A stretch of 51,080 nt of DNA, taken from the NCBI GenBank assembly GCA_020726025.1, contig DYTH01000006.1, forward strand, positions 1 to 51,080, read 5' to 3'. Position 1 is the stretch's first letter, and each line of letters opens with the position of its first letter. The DNA comes from Syntrophus aciditrophicus. GTDB lineage: Bacteria > Desulfobacterota > Syntrophia > Syntrophales > UBA5619. The notes under the pieces are model-generated. The model saw only the letters and a program-made list of their open reading frames with translations. It ran no database searches and had not been told where the DNA came from. The position numbers were made by a program, and so were the translations under genes. Shown here piece after piece: positions 26,583 through 35,346 of the stretch.

Positions 26583-28568
26583 TCATGAGCCTGTCCTGAA
26601 GGTGACGGTGCATACGCCGCTTTCCGGCAATGGCATACCCGCTGAAGGCGCCTGCTCCTTTGCCCAGCCGCTGCCTACGACACGGATATCAATACCCCGT
26701 TCCCTCGATTTTTTGAGCGCCTCCCGAATTGTCAACCCTCTGAAGTCGGGCATCGCTGTTTCGTCCACCTGCGTTTCGGTGATGTCGGCAAGGGCTGCCG
26801 GAGCGGAAACGAACTGAAGACCAATCTTGTTCCGGGGGATATCCATTTCCGGTTCAGGATTTCTGCGGATATCTGTTTTAAAGCGGTTGAGCAACTGTTC
26901 CCCGATATTTTTGAAAACGGGCGCCGCGGCCACTCCTCCCCAGCGGTCCCGCTGAGGTTCGTCAAGGAGGATCAGCATGGCAATCTGGGGCGCCTCAGCC
27001 GGGAAAAACCCCATGAAGGCTGTCCGGACCTTCTGCGAGGAGTAGGCTCGCGCTGCAAAGTCGAACTTCTGAGCGGTCCCGGTTTTTCCTGCCACGGATA
27101 TGTTTACGATGCGTGCATTTTTCCCGGTGCCGTCTTCCATGCCGACCACATCGGTCAGGATGGAGGTCATCATGTCGGCTGTCTTTTGGGAGATGACCCG
27201 ACGCACCCGGGTGGGATGGAAGCTCTCCACTACTTTTCCGTTTTTATCCATAATTCCACGGACTATGAATGGCTTCATCAGGATTCCGCCGTTGGCTATA
27301 CTGGAGAGAGCGGTTACAAGCTGGATTCCAGTCACCGATATCCCCTGGCCGAAGGCGATTGTCGTTGCATCTACCCTGGTCCACTGCTCGACGGGTCTAA
27401 GAAGCCCCTTTGCCTCGCCGGGAAGGTCGATCCCGGTCTTTTCGCCGAATCCGAATTTTTTGATGTATTCATAAAATTTTTCTTTACCAAGCTTTTCGGC
27501 GATCTTCGCGGAGCCGATGTTGCTTGAATATTTGATGATGTCGTGAAGCGACAGCATGCCGTGCCGCTTGCGGTTTGCCTCGTGTATCACGCGATTGGCG
27601 ACCGCGTAATGGCCGTTTTCGCAGTAAAACATGTCTGTTTCCCTGGCGACTCCCTCTTCGATGGCAGCGGCTGCCATGAACGGTTTGAAGGTTGAGCCGG
27701 GGTCATAGGCATCAGCAATGGCTTTATTTTTACGCATATCCGGAGAAATAGCCCTGAAATTGTTGGGATCGAAGGAGGATTCGTTGGCCAGCGCCACGAT
27801 TTCTCCTGTGCGGGGGTCCATGGCTATCGCGTAGCCCCCTTTGGCGCCCTTGTCGATGACGGCGTTTTTCAGATGCGATTCAACAAGATGCTGAATGCGC
27901 TTGTCTATCGTGAGCATGAGGCTGTACTGGTTGTCGTTCGTGGATTTGGGTGTTTCCATCCGCGGATACATTTTTTTCCCTTTGGCGTCTCTGCCCCAGG
28001 TCAGTTTCTGCGGCTTCCCCAACAGGTATTTTTCATACTGCAGCTCCAGCCCCTCGAGCCCTCTGGCATCCATTCCGACAAAACCCACAAGGTGCCCCGC
28101 GAGCTCGCCTCCGGGGTAGTAGCGCATGGGTTCCTTAACGGTGAACACCCCTTCCATTTTCAAATTTTGTACGGTGTTCGCCTGTTCAGGGGGTATTTTC
28201 CGGGCAAGCCAGCAGAAATTTTTTCCTGTTGAGAGCCTTTTCAGCAGCAGTTTTTTGTCAACCTGGAGAATAGCGGAAAGTTTTGCGGCTGCTTCCTGCG
28301 TGTTTGCTATCTTGGAGGGGTCGGCGCAGATCGAGTCGGTCATGATCGTTGCTGCAAGTTTTTCCCCGTTTCTATCCAGAATGATTCCCCTGTCCGGCTG
28401 CAGCGTAAGCGTCTGGGTGTGCTGCCTGCGGGCCAGTTCGTTTAACTTCTTTGCCGAGATGATCTGCAGCTGGAAGGCGCGCGAAAACAGGGCGATAAAA
28501 AGCACCAGGGACAATGCCAGTAAAGTGGAAATCCTGAACTTCAGCCATTTTTTAGATTCTGACGTCAT
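26583..28568 (-). CDS. ftsI: FtsI/PBP3-like septal transpeptidase with PASTA domain
   Basis: Monofunctional class B penicillin-binding protein for septal cross-linking, 661 residues. One N-terminal membrane helix (about residues 12-30) is followed by the pedestal domain and the transpeptidase domain with active-site STFK, the SSN motif and KTGT. The C-terminal ~70 residues beginning MPDFRGLTIREALKK form one PASTA-type domain, a feature commoner in Gram-positive and some deltaproteobacterial PBPs than in E. coli FtsI. It overlaps ftsL by four bases. Confidence 0.97.
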   Translation of the reverse strand: MTSESKKWLKFRISTLLALSLVLFIALFSRAFQLQIISAKKLNELARRQHTQTLTLQPDRGIILDRNGEKLAATIMTDSICADPSKIANTQEAAAKLSAILQVDKKLLLKRLSTGKNFCWLARKIPPEQANTVQNLKMEGVFTVKEPMRYYPGGELAGHLVGFVGMDARGLEGLELQYEKYLLGKPQKLTWGRDAKGKKMYPRMETPKSTNDNQYSLMLTIDKRIQHLVESHLKNAVIDKGAKGGYAIAMDPRTGEIVALANESSFDPNNFRAISPDMRKNKAIADAYDPGSTFKPFMAAAAIEEGVARETDMFYCENGHYAVANRVIHEANRKRHGMLSLHDIIKYSSNIGSAKIAEKLGKEKFYEYIKKFGFGEKTGIDLPGEAKGLLRPVEQWTRVDATTIAFGQGISVTGIQLVTALSSIANGGILMKPFIVRGIMDKNGKVVESFHPTRVRRVISQKTADMMTSILTDVVGMEDGTGKNARIVNISVAGKTGTAQKFDFAARAYSSQKVRTAFMGFFPAEAPQIAMLILLDEPQRDRWGGVAAAPVFKNIGEQLLNRFKTDIRRNPEPEMDIPRNKIGLQFVSAPAALADITETQVDETAMPDFRGLTIREALKKSRERGIDIRVVGSGWAKEQAPSAGMPLPESGVCTVTFRTGS

Positions 28569-28888
28569 TTCAGCAGGATGACCTGTTCTCTTTCGGGATA
28601 GGTCATCTGCAGTTTTTCCCTGGCGATGGACTCTATCCTCTGGGGTGATTTCAACGTCGCAAGCTCCATTTTAAGTCTTTTCTGTTCCTCAATGAGCTTT
28701 TCCTGTTCGGATAATTCCCGGGCGATCCGGTATTCGAGTTCCGTCATGTGGATGTGACTCCAGACGTGGACGAGGGCAATTGCCATGATCACGAAGGCAA
28801 CAAACACCCAGGTGGAATATCCTGTTCGTGCCGGGGAGTCTTCCTCCTTCCTGACGGAATGTCTCAATACCTCTACAGCCTGCATCAT
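28565..28888 (-). CDS. ftsL: FtsL-like division protein
   Basis: A 107-residue bitopic protein: a basic N-terminal tail, one membrane helix (WVFVAFVIMAIALVHVWSH), and a heptad-rich coiled-coil region (IARELSEQEKLIEEQKRLK), then a short tail. FtsL sequences diverge strongly, so the call depends on architecture and on the position between rsmH and ftsI. The start has two consecutive ATG codons and overlaps the rsmH end. Confidence 0.88.
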   Translation of the reverse strand: MMQAVEVLRHSVRKEEDSPARTGYSTWVFVAFVIMAIALVHVWSHIHMTELEYRIARELSEQEKLIEEQKRLKMELATLKSPQRIESIAREKLQMTYPEREQVILLK

Positions 28889-29832
28889 CAGATTTTCTCC
28901 GCCACCCTCAATTTGGCGCTTCGCGCCCTCGGGTTTTCATGAATTTCCGCCTCGCGGGGTACGAGGGGTTTTTTCGTCACGATTTTAAGCCTGGGCTTTC
29001 TGCCGCAGACGCAAAGAGGCAGATCAGGCGGGCAGATACAGCCCTTTTCGTTTTCGCTGAAGCTGTTTTTGACGATCCTGTCTTCAAGAGAATGAAATGA
29101 TATGACGCAGAAGCGTCCTTCGCTCTCGAGAATGTCGATGCCTTCTTCCAGGGCTTTTTGCAGGTTGGCGAGTTCATCGTTCACGGCTATGCGGATAGCC
29201 TGAAAAGTACGGGTGGCCGGATGGATTCTGCCGTAACGTCTCTCTTTGGGAAAGGCGCCGGCGACGATGCCTGCAAGCTCTTTTGTAGTACAAATACGGG
29301 TAATTTCTCTTTTTCTTGTTATTGCCGCGGCGATTCTTCTGGCCATTTTTTCTTCACCATACTTTCGGATGATGATCTCCAGCTCTTCCTGCGGCAGGGT
29401 GTTGACCAGATCACAGGCGCTTTCTGTCAAGCTGCTGTTCATCCGCATGTCCAGGGGGGCATCCAGCGTGAAGCTGAAGCCCCTGACGGCGCTGTCGAGT
29501 TGGTGAGAGGAAACCCCCAGATCAAGCAGTATCCCGTCCACCTTGTTTATCCCCAGAGAGGTCAGTACGGCTCGCATCGCGGAAAAATTCTCATGGACGA
29601 CAACCGCCCTGCTTCCAAAGTGTTCCAGCCTCTTTGATGTTTCTTTGATGGCTTCCCCATCGGTATCCATCGCGACAAGCCGACCATCCGGTGATGAATC
29701 CTCAAGTATTTTGAAGGCGTGACCCCCGCCCCCCGCCGTGCCGTCTATGTAAATTCCGCCGGGGCGGCATCGCAGCGCCGCGAGAGCCTCATCACGCATT
29801 ACCGGTATATGGAAAATGTCTGCATTTTTCAC
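28888..29832 (-). CDS. rsmH: 16S rRNA m4C1402 methyltransferase RsmH
   Basis: SAM-dependent methyltransferase modifying C1402 of 16S rRNA, 314 residues. The SAM-binding motif DGTAGGGGHAFKIL, the LLDLGVSSHQLD motif and the C-terminal CVISFHSLEDRIVK are characteristic. A CX..C-rich segment (KGCICPPDLPLCVCGRKP) near the C-terminus is also common in the family. The start codon is GTG. It follows mraZ by 33 bp. Confidence 0.98.
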   Translation of the reverse strand: MKNADIFHIPVMRDEALAALRCRPGGIYIDGTAGGGGHAFKILEDSSPDGRLVAMDTDGEAIKETSKRLEHFGSRAVVVHENFSAMRAVLTSLGINKVDGILLDLGVSSHQLDSAVRGFSFTLDAPLDMRMNSSLTESACDLVNTLPQEELEIIIRKYGEEKMARRIAAAITRKREITRICTTKELAGIVAGAFPKERRYGRIHPATRTFQAIRIAVNDELANLQKALEEGIDILESEGRFCVISFHSLEDRIVKNSFSENEKGCICPPDLPLCVCGRKPRLKIVTKKPLVPREAEIHENPRARSAKLRVAEKI

Positions 29833-29865
29833 TTCGATGCCTTCCCATCCGGTTGATTTGTTGTT

Positions 29866-30312
29866 TTAGATACCCAGATCAGCCATATAGCTGCTGAAGT
29901 CGGTTATTTCCTCAGCAGATTTTTTCATTTCAGCCTCGAACCTGTCTTTGCTCCATATCTCGATACTTTTAATCATTCCGGCCATGACAATTTCTTTTTC
30001 CAGCTTCGCGTATTCTCTTAAAGAGGGGGGGATGAGCATGCGACCGTGCGAGTCAATCGAGCAATCCACCGCGCCGGACATGAAAAAGCGCTGGAAAGAA
30101 CGGACCTCCCTGCGCAGCAGGGACTGGTGGGAAACCTTTTCTTCTATGATGCGCCACTCGTCGAAGGGAAAGACCATCAGGTAACCGTCCCAGTTGGTTA
30201 TCACCAGGCGGTTGTCGTTTTTTTCGGAAAAGACTTCACGGAGCCGGGACGGGAAAATGATCCGTCCTTTGTCATCGATCGTATGGTAATATTGGCCCCT
30301 GAAGACAGACAT
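29866..30312 (-). CDS. mraZ: MraZ transcriptional regulator
   Basis: A 148-residue DNA-binding regulator of the dcw operon made of two AbrB-like halves, each with the DxxxR signature ([13 protein letters not shown] and [14 protein letters not shown]). The ATG at 30312 is chosen because a GGAGGAG ribosome site (30322-30328) lies nine bases upstream; the longer frame from 30330 would bury that site in coding sequence. It is the first gene of the cluster, directly below a strong promoter and three MraZ-type boxes. Confidence 0.96.
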   Translation of the reverse strand: MSVFRGQYYHTIDDKGRIIFPSRLREVFSEKNDNRLVITNWDGYLMVFPFDEWRIIEEKVSHQSLLRREVRSFQRFFMSGAVDCSIDSHGRMLIPPSLREYAKLEKEIVMAGMIKSIEIWSKDRFEAEMKKSAEEITDFSSYMADLGI

Positions 30313-30326
30313 TTTGGGAAACTCCT

Positions 30327-30351
30327 CCACTATAAACCACTTTGTCCCACT
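30327..30351 (-). promoter_or_regulatory. three phased MraZ-box repeats
   Basis: AGTGG occurs three times on the minus strand (at 30347-30351, 30337-30341 and 30327-30331), exactly 10 bases apart. MraZ is known to bind direct GTGG/TGGG-type repeats separated by about five bases in front of its own gene. The array starts at the predicted transcription start, and its last box overlaps the mraZ Shine-Dalgarno, so autoregulation is likely. Confidence 0.8.
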
Positions 30352-30359
30352 TTTGGGCG

Positions 30360-30388
30360 ACCATAGAGGGGTTTTTTATTTTTGTCAA
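30360..30388 (-). promoter_or_regulatory. promoter of the dcw operon (PmraZ)
   Basis: On the minus strand TTGACA (30383-30388) is followed by exactly 17 bases and TATGGT (30360-30365). Transcription would start near 30353, at the edge of the MraZ boxes, giving a ~40-nt leader to mraZ. It is the only strong promoter noticed for the 15-gene cluster. Confidence 0.75.
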
Positions 30389-30532
30389 GAAAAATTTTCA
30401 GTTATTTTACGTTTAAGTTTAACGTGTTGGGCACAAGAGATGCGTAAGAAGAAAGCGGCTTGGCCGACAATTGTCAGGATGGCGAATGATCCGCCATTGG
30501 AGATAGTTTTTTATCGGAAGGCTTTTTTCGGA

Positions 30533-31534
30533 TTAATGGCTGTTGCTGCGGTATTTTGCGGTGGCATGGATGTGCTCCGCAAGGTTTTTTGAAAAATGAT
30601 GGGTCCCGTCGTTTCTGGAAACAAAGTAGAGGTAATTTACATTTGCCGGATTCAAGGCGGCTTTTATGGAGTCAATTCCGGGATTGGCAATAGGGCCGGG
30701 GGGCAGGCCATTGATGCGGTAGGTGTTGTATGGGTTGTCAAGTTTCAGATGTTTGGAGAGGATGGTTTTCACTTCATCTTTAAGACCGTAGATGGCCGTC
30801 GGGTCGCTCTGAAGCTTCATTCCGTTTTTCATTCGGTTATGAAAAACTGCTGAAATCAGAGGTTTTTCTGAGTTTGTTCCGGACTCTTTCCCGATGATTG
30901 AGGCAAGGGTGAGCAGTTGGTTGATGGTCAATTTCTTTTTTTCAGCCTGCCGGCTTATTTCGGGTGTTATCTCTTTCCAGAATTTGTTGACCATCATACG
31001 CATGATTTCCCGGGTTGTCATTGAGCGGTCCAGACGGTACGTGGAAGGGAAAAGATATCCTTCAAGGCTGTCCGCATGGACGCCAAGGGAGAGGATAAAG
31101 CTCTGATCGTTGAGCAGTTTCAGAAAATCGTCCGCATTGATGAGTTTGTAAAACATCAGGCGCTGCGCGATTTCCCTGGCATTAAGGTCTTCCGGGATCA
31201 GTACGTTGTAATATTTTTTTTCCCCTCTCACCAATTTGCTTATTATTTCCGAAGGAGACAGTCTGGGGGAAAACTCGTATTCGCCGGCCTTGATATTCCT
31301 TGCCGCACCTTTCCCAATGACAAGCGCCCAGAAGAAGGGGCGATTGTGCACAAGCCCGGCGTCCCTCAATGTTTCGGTTATCTCGAACAGGCTTGAGCCG
31401 CTGGGAATATCTACCGTTCTGGCAGTGTCGTCGCCCCCGGTCGGTTGCGTTGCATACCCAAAAAAGGTGAAGACCAGCAAAAGAACGATGAAGGCCGATA
31501 TCAATAATCTTCTTGAACTGTACAAAGAAGCCAT
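30533..31534 (-). CDS. mltG: endolytic murein transglycosylase MltG
   Basis: YceG/MltG-family lytic transglycosylase, 333 residues, which cleaves nascent glycan strands at the inner membrane. One N-terminal membrane anchor (LLISAFIVLLLVFTFFGYA) precedes the LysM-like region (IPSGSSLFEITETLRDAGLV) and the catalytic domain, with the active-site Glu in LASIIGKESG and the C-terminal DNPYNTYRINGLPPGPI motif. It lies 22 bp after ruvX and 220 bp before mraZ, with no clear terminator, so read-through into dcw is possible. Confidence 0.96.
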   Translation of the reverse strand: MASLYSSRRLLISAFIVLLLVFTFFGYATQPTGGDDTARTVDIPSGSSLFEITETLRDAGLVHNRPFFWALVIGKGAARNIKAGEYEFSPRLSPSEIISKLVRGEKKYYNVLIPEDLNAREIAQRLMFYKLINADDFLKLLNDQSFILSLGVHADSLEGYLFPSTYRLDRSMTTREIMRMMVNKFWKEITPEISRQAEKKKLTINQLLTLASIIGKESGTNSEKPLISAVFHNRMKNGMKLQSDPTAIYGLKDEVKTILSKHLKLDNPYNTYRINGLPPGPIANPGIDSIKAALNPANVNYLYFVSRNDGTHHFSKNLAEHIHATAKYRSNSH

Positions 31535-31556
31535 ATTTATTCAATCACCGATTGTT

Positions 31557-31982
31557 TCAGGATTTATCCCGTGAACTCGCATCAAGATAGCTTTGCAGGA
31601 TAATGCCGGCGGCAACCCGGTCCACCGCCAATTTGTTTTTTTTGCTTTTTTGGGGCCTGTCGTTTCTTAAGATATCTTCAGCCTCTTTTGTCGAAAATGT
31701 CTCGTCCCAGCGAATGACCGGCACGTGCAAACGGTTTTCGAGTCGATGGGCAAATCTGTTGACTTTTTCACACTGTATCCCTTCGCTTCCGTCAATTCTC
31801 CTGGGATAGCCGATAACAATTGTGTCGATTCCCCACTCTTTTACGAGAGACGACAGGACTTCCATATCCGCCTCGCGGTTTTTTCTGACGATCGTCGTAA
31901 GACCATGGGCGGCAACCCCCAGTTCATCGCTGATGGCCGCGCCGATTCTTCTGTCTCCGTAATCGAGCGAAAGTATCCTCAA
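31557..31982 (-). CDS. ruvX: RuvX/YqgF RNase H-like nuclease
   Basis: A 141-residue RNase H-fold protein, known as the putative Holliday-junction resolvase YqgF and implicated in 16S rRNA 5' processing. LSLDYGDRRIGAAISD carries the first catalytic Asp, DTIVIGYPRRIDGSEG the loop, and VIRWDETFSTKEAE and AVDRVAAGIILQSYLD the later acidic residues. The start is TTG, with AAGGA about ten bases upstream. It pairs with mltG, a frequent neighbour. Confidence 0.95.
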   Translation of the reverse strand: MRILSLDYGDRRIGAAISDELGVAAHGLTTIVRKNREADMEVLSSLVKEWGIDTIVIGYPRRIDGSEGIQCEKVNRFAHRLENRLHVPVIRWDETFSTKEAEDILRNDRPQKSKKNKLAVDRVAAGIILQSYLDASSRDKS

Positions 31983-32487
31983 AACGTCTTTTCCTTTCTG
32001 AAATCCCCTTCAGAATAATGCATTCTTTCTGAAAAATCCACATGAAAAGAAGCAACTGTCACTAAAAATATATTCTAAGTATTTGATTTTCAGATATTTA
32101 ATACAGATATGCCATGCAGTTTTGAAACAGCGTGAAACAAAGCCAGCCCGAGATATCCAATAGGACAGGATTGTTCAATTATCAGCTTGACAAAAAGTAT
32201 GGATTTCGTGTATCGGTCAGCCAGATAATCAAATTCGGCTTTGAAAAATAATGGCAAGTTGAGTCAGTTGCAATAACGATTCGCATGCCGTTTAAAAGAG
32301 TCTTGAAATATCCGCTGTAAAAGAAACTGGAATCCTGCTTTTGTATCCTGCAATGGGTTTTTACTGTTTTGAATTCAGCGTGATGTATCGCCCGGTGACG
32401 GCGGCGTTCAGCGGGGGGATATAAGAATGATCGGGGTGAACGGAATGTTGCGCGCATGATGACACAACTCAAGGAGAGGGCGGCTTT
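31983..32487. other. 505-bp divergent intergenic region, ruvX / 19-heme cytochrome
   Basis: AT-rich region without a convincing gene. It contains a TTCTGAA-N6-TTCAGAA inverted repeat at 31996-32015 near the ruvX start with another TTCTGAA at 32026-32032, a probable sigma70 promoter at 32187-32216 reading toward the cytochrome, and a long (~265 nt) leader. An AAGGAGAG ribosome site lies just before the cytochrome ATG. A sigma54-like pair near 32254 has wrong spacing and was rejected. Confidence 0.6.
32187..32216 (+). promoter_or_regulatory. candidate promoter of the 19-heme cytochrome
   Basis: A perfect -35 TTGACA (32187-32192) is followed by an 18-base spacer and TATCGG (32211-32216). The -10 is weak, so an activator may be needed. 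The start would be near 32223, leaving about 265 nt of untranslated leader. Confidence 0.45.
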
Positions 32488-35292
32488 ATGATGAACTCAC
32501 AGGGGCACTGGATGAAAAAGGCGGGGGGCTGGATTGTTTTGATTTTGTTGCTGTTTGCGCTTTTCCCGTTGGCACACGCAGCTTCGGACGAGGACTGCAT
32601 GGAATGCCACTCCGACAGACAGTTGACTACAAAACGCGACGGCAAGGCCGTCTCGCTTTTTGTGGATTTGCAGAAATACTCCAATTCGGTTCACGGTAAG
32701 GTGGGGTGCGTCGAGTGTCACCAGGATGCCAATGTCAGCGAGTTTCCCCATCCGGAAAAACTGAAGCCGGTGAATTGCGGAAGCTGCCATGGCGATGCGG
32801 ACAAGGAGTTCAAGGCCAGCATCCATGGAAAGGCGCTTGCCAAAAAGGAGCCGTATGCCCCGACCTGCGTTGAGTGTCATGGCAACCACTACATCTACTC
32901 CAGTAAGGATCCCCGTTCCCTCACCTACAAAACGAATATCCCCGCCCTCTGCGGCACATGTCACAAGGAAGGGGCGCCGGTCGCCCGCATGTATAACATC
33001 CACGAAAAGAATATTCTGGATAATTATTCCGAAAGCATTCATGGCGTGGGCCTTTTGAAAAAAGGGCTTCTGGTGACCGCCGCCTGCAGCGACTGTCATG
33101 GAAATCACCTGATTCTTCCCCATACCGATCCCAAATCCCCAACATCGCCGAAGAATATTGCCAACACGTGCATGGTCTGTCATTCCAGCATCGAGAAGGT
33201 GCATGCCAAGGTTATTCAGGGAGAGTTGTGGGAGAAGAAGCCGGGCGCCATCCCCGCCTGTACCGATTGTCACCGCTCGCATAAGATCAAGGCCGATGCA
33301 CTGACGACAGGTCTTGCCGACAGCGACTGTCTGAAATGCCATGCAAAGGAATCGCTGCATAAGACGGTTGATGGCAAAAATTATTCCCTGCATGTCAAGG
33401 TACAGGAGTTGCAGGATTCCGCCCACAAAAACATTCCCTGCGTCAAGTGCCACGCAGACGTAAGTCCGACGCATAAACGGCCCTGTGATACGGTGGGAAA
33501 GGTCAACTGCGCGAGCTGTCATGCCGAGATAGGCAAAGAGTACGTTGAGAGCGCCCACGGAAAGGCCCATGCCCTCAATAAAAAAGACGCGCCTTCCTGT
33601 GCCGATTGTCACGGATCCCATCACGTATTGCCGTCCAAGAACGTGAAATCAGCGACGTACAGAGGCAATATTCCCCAGTTGTGCGGCGAATGCCATAACG
33701 ATAAGGGAAAGGCCGCAGGGGTCTCCATCGTGCAGGATACCAATGTTGTGGTTGATTACTCGACAAGCGTTCACGGCGCCGCGCTGAAAAAGAAGGGCCT
33801 TCTGCTTACGGCGGTATGTACGGATTGTCATGCCAAACACATGATCCTGCCGCATAAGGACGAGCGTTCTTCGATCAATCCGAAGAACATCTCGAATACC
33901 TGCGGAGTCTGCCATGTGGGAATTTATAAACAATTTGTCAACAGTGTTCATAGCCCGACCGTTAGCAAGTCCGGCAAGGAACTTCCAACCTGCGAGGATT
34001 GCCATTCCTCGCATAAAATAAAACGGGTGGAGCAGGACAAGTTCATGACGGAGGTGACCGACCAGTGCGGAAGGTGCCACCAGGACCTGGCCAAGACGTA
34101 TTTTGACACAGCCCACGGCAAGTCGTACCTGCTGGGCAACAAAAAAGCGGCCAAGTGTTCCGATTGTCACGGCGCGCACGCCATCCTTCCCGTCAACAAT
34201 CCCAATTCGACCGTCGGATTCAAAAACGTGGTGCAGACCTGTCGGCAGTGCCATCCAGGCGCCAACCGTCGTTTTACCGACTACCTCAGCCATGCCACGC
34301 ATCACGACAGGGTGAAGTTCCCGGTGCTCTACTACACCTTTATGTTCATGAGCGCGCTGCTCATCGGCACCTTCGGTTTCTTCGGCCTCCACACATTGCT
34401 CTGGATTCCCCGTTCCTTTGTCCGCATGCGGGAAAAGAGGAGAAATTTTGAGGCCGAAGCGCACAAGAGTCACCGCTACGTGGAACGTTTTAATAACTAC
34501 CACCGTATTTCGCACATCATTCTGATTATCAGTTTTATAGGTCTGGCGGTAACAGGCATGGCCCTGAAATTCTCCGACATGGCCTGGGCCCGCTTCATCG
34601 CCAACATGCTGGGCGGCGCCGTGGCAGCGGGAATTATTCACCGTATTTCGGCCGTTGTCATGTGGGGGCTGCTGTTCTCCCATGTTTACTATCTGGTAAG
34701 AATGAAGATCAGAAATAAAACGCCGGTGAAGGAATTCATGTTCGGGAAGGGCTCCATGCTGCCCAATGTCCAGGATGGAAAGGATTTTATCGCCACGCTG
34801 AAATGGTTTGCGGGAAAGGGGCCCCGACCCCAGTACGGTCGCTGGACCTATTGGGAAAAATTTGACTACCTGGCGGTGTTCTGGGGGGTTCCGGTGATCG
34901 GACTGTCGGGCATGATCCTCTGGTTCCCGGAAATATCCAGCCTTGTTTTCCCGGGGTGGCTTGTCAATGTCGCCGCTATTATTCACAGCGACGAAGCCCT
35001 CCTGGCGACAGGTTTTATCTTTACCGTTCATTTTTTCAATACCCATCTGCGGCCGGAAGCCTTCCCGATGGATCCTGTCATATTTACAGGCGTCGTGCCG
35101 GAGGAAGAGTGCCACGAAGAAAGGCCGCGCAGCTACCAGGAGTCCAAAACTGAAGGAAAACTGGAGGAAAAACTCGTTTCCAAGGATCTGACGCCCGGAT
35201 TCATGAAGTTTGTCTATACATTCGGGTTCCTGTTCCTTTTCATAGGACTGTCGATTGTCGTTTTGATCATCTACACGGTTCTGTTCGGGTAG
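32488..35292 (+). CDS. 19-heme cytochrome c fused to b-type membrane domain
   Basis: A 934-residue protein. A signal sequence or anchor (residues ~14-31) precedes a periplasmic region with 19 CXXCH heme-c motifs between residues 37 and 589, then a polytopic membrane domain (about residues 611-930, 5-6 helices) with paired His resembling cytochrome b561/HydC-type diheme b domains (YHRISHIILII, IIHRISAVVMW, FSHVYYL). The architecture recalls CbcL-type inner-membrane quinol-oxidising cytochromes of Geobacter but has about twice as many hemes. The likely role is moving electrons between the quinone pool and periplasmic or outer carriers; direction is unknown. The heme region is two exact 244-residue repeats plus a partial third (separate entries). 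A strong AAGGAGAG site precedes the ATG. Two sensor kinases follow. Confidence 0.92.
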   Translation: MMNSQGHWMKKAGGWIVLILLLFALFPLAHAASDEDCMECHSDRQLTTKRDGKAVSLFVDLQKYSNSVHGKVGCVECHQDANVSEFPHPEKLKPVNCGSCHGDADKEFKASIHGKALAKKEPYAPTCVECHGNHYIYSSKDPRSLTYKTNIPALCGTCHKEGAPVARMYNIHEKNILDNYSESIHGVGLLKKGLLVTAACSDCHGNHLILPHTDPKSPTSPKNIANTCMVCHSSIEKVHAKVIQGELWEKKPGAIPACTDCHRSHKIKADALTTGLADSDCLKCHAKESLHKTVDGKNYSLHVKVQELQDSAHKNIPCVKCHADVSPTHKRPCDTVGKVNCASCHAEIGKEYVESAHGKAHALNKKDAPSCADCHGSHHVLPSKNVKSATYRGNIPQLCGECHNDKGKAAGVSIVQDTNVVVDYSTSVHGAALKKKGLLLTAVCTDCHAKHMILPHKDERSSINPKNISNTCGVCHVGIYKQFVNSVHSPTVSKSGKELPTCEDCHSSHKIKRVEQDKFMTEVTDQCGRCHQDLAKTYFDTAHGKSYLLGNKKAAKCSDCHGAHAILPVNNPNSTVGFKNVVQTCRQCHPGANRRFTDYLSHATHHDRVKFPVLYYTFMFMSALLIGTFGFFGLHTLLWIPRSFVRMREKRRNFEAEAHKSHRYVERFNNYHRISHIILIISFIGLAVTGMALKFSDMAWARFIANMLGGAVAAGIIHRISAVVMWGLLFSHVYYLVRMKIRNKTPVKEFMFGKGSMLPNVQDGKDFIATLKWFAGKGPRPQYGRWTYWEKFDYLAVFWGVPVIGLSGMILWFPEISSLVFPGWLVNVAAIIHSDEALLATGFIFTVHFFNTHLRPEAFPMDPVIFTGVVPEEECHEERPRSYQESKTEGKLEEKLVSKDLTPGFMKFVYTFGFLFLFIGLSIVVLIIYTVLFG
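32596..33327 (+). repeat. heme module A (8 CXXCH, residues 37-280)
   Basis: First of two aligned octaheme units. Its eight CXXCH cysteines start at residues 37, 74, 97, 127, 155, 200, 228 and 258, each exactly 244 residues before its counterpart in module B. Sequence similarity is plain, for example KKGLLVTAACSDCHG against KKGLLLTAVCTDCHA. Confidence 0.85.
33328..34059 (+). repeat. heme module B (8 CXXCH, residues 281-524)
   Basis: Second octaheme unit, with cysteines at residues 281, 318, 341, 371, 399, 444, 472 and 502. No insertion or deletion shifts any of the eight motifs relative to module A, which indicates tandem duplication with strong length constraint. Confidence 0.85.
34060..34257 (+). 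repeat. partial heme module C (3 CXXCH, residues 525-590)
   Basis: Three motifs at residues 527, 557 and 585 align with hemes 3, 4 and 5 of module B at a constant offset of 186 residues (CGRCHQDLAKTYFDTAHGK against CASCHAEIGKEYVESAHGK). Hemes 1-2 and 6-8 are missing, and the membrane domain follows directly. Confidence 0.75.
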
Positions 35293-35305
35293 ATGATTCG
35301 TTCGG

Positions 35306-35346
35306 TTATTATCCCCCCGGCGATGGTTTCGGCGGGGGGATAATAA
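35306..35346. terminator. 14-bp perfect hairpin after the cytochrome gene
   Basis: TTATTATCCCCCCG (35306-35319) pairs perfectly with CGGGGGGATAATAA (35333-35346) around a 13-base loop, 14 bases past the stop codon. The stem is very stable but lacks a following T-run, so it may be a partial terminator or an mRNA-stabilising 3' end. The next gene starts only 36 bases later. Confidence 0.5.

Noticed and set aside
32252-32273. TGGCAAG and TTGCAA resembling a sigma54 promoter ahead of the 19-heme cytochrome
   Set aside because: The -24 GG and -12 GC are about 15 bases apart instead of the required 10. No other correctly spaced GG-N10-GC site with good flanks was found in the intergenic regions inspected.
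32182-32472. A 96-codon minus-strand frame in the ruvX/cytochrome intergenic region
   Set aside because: Unusual composition, no ribosome site and no recognisable family; it covers the promoter and ribosome site of the cytochrome gene.
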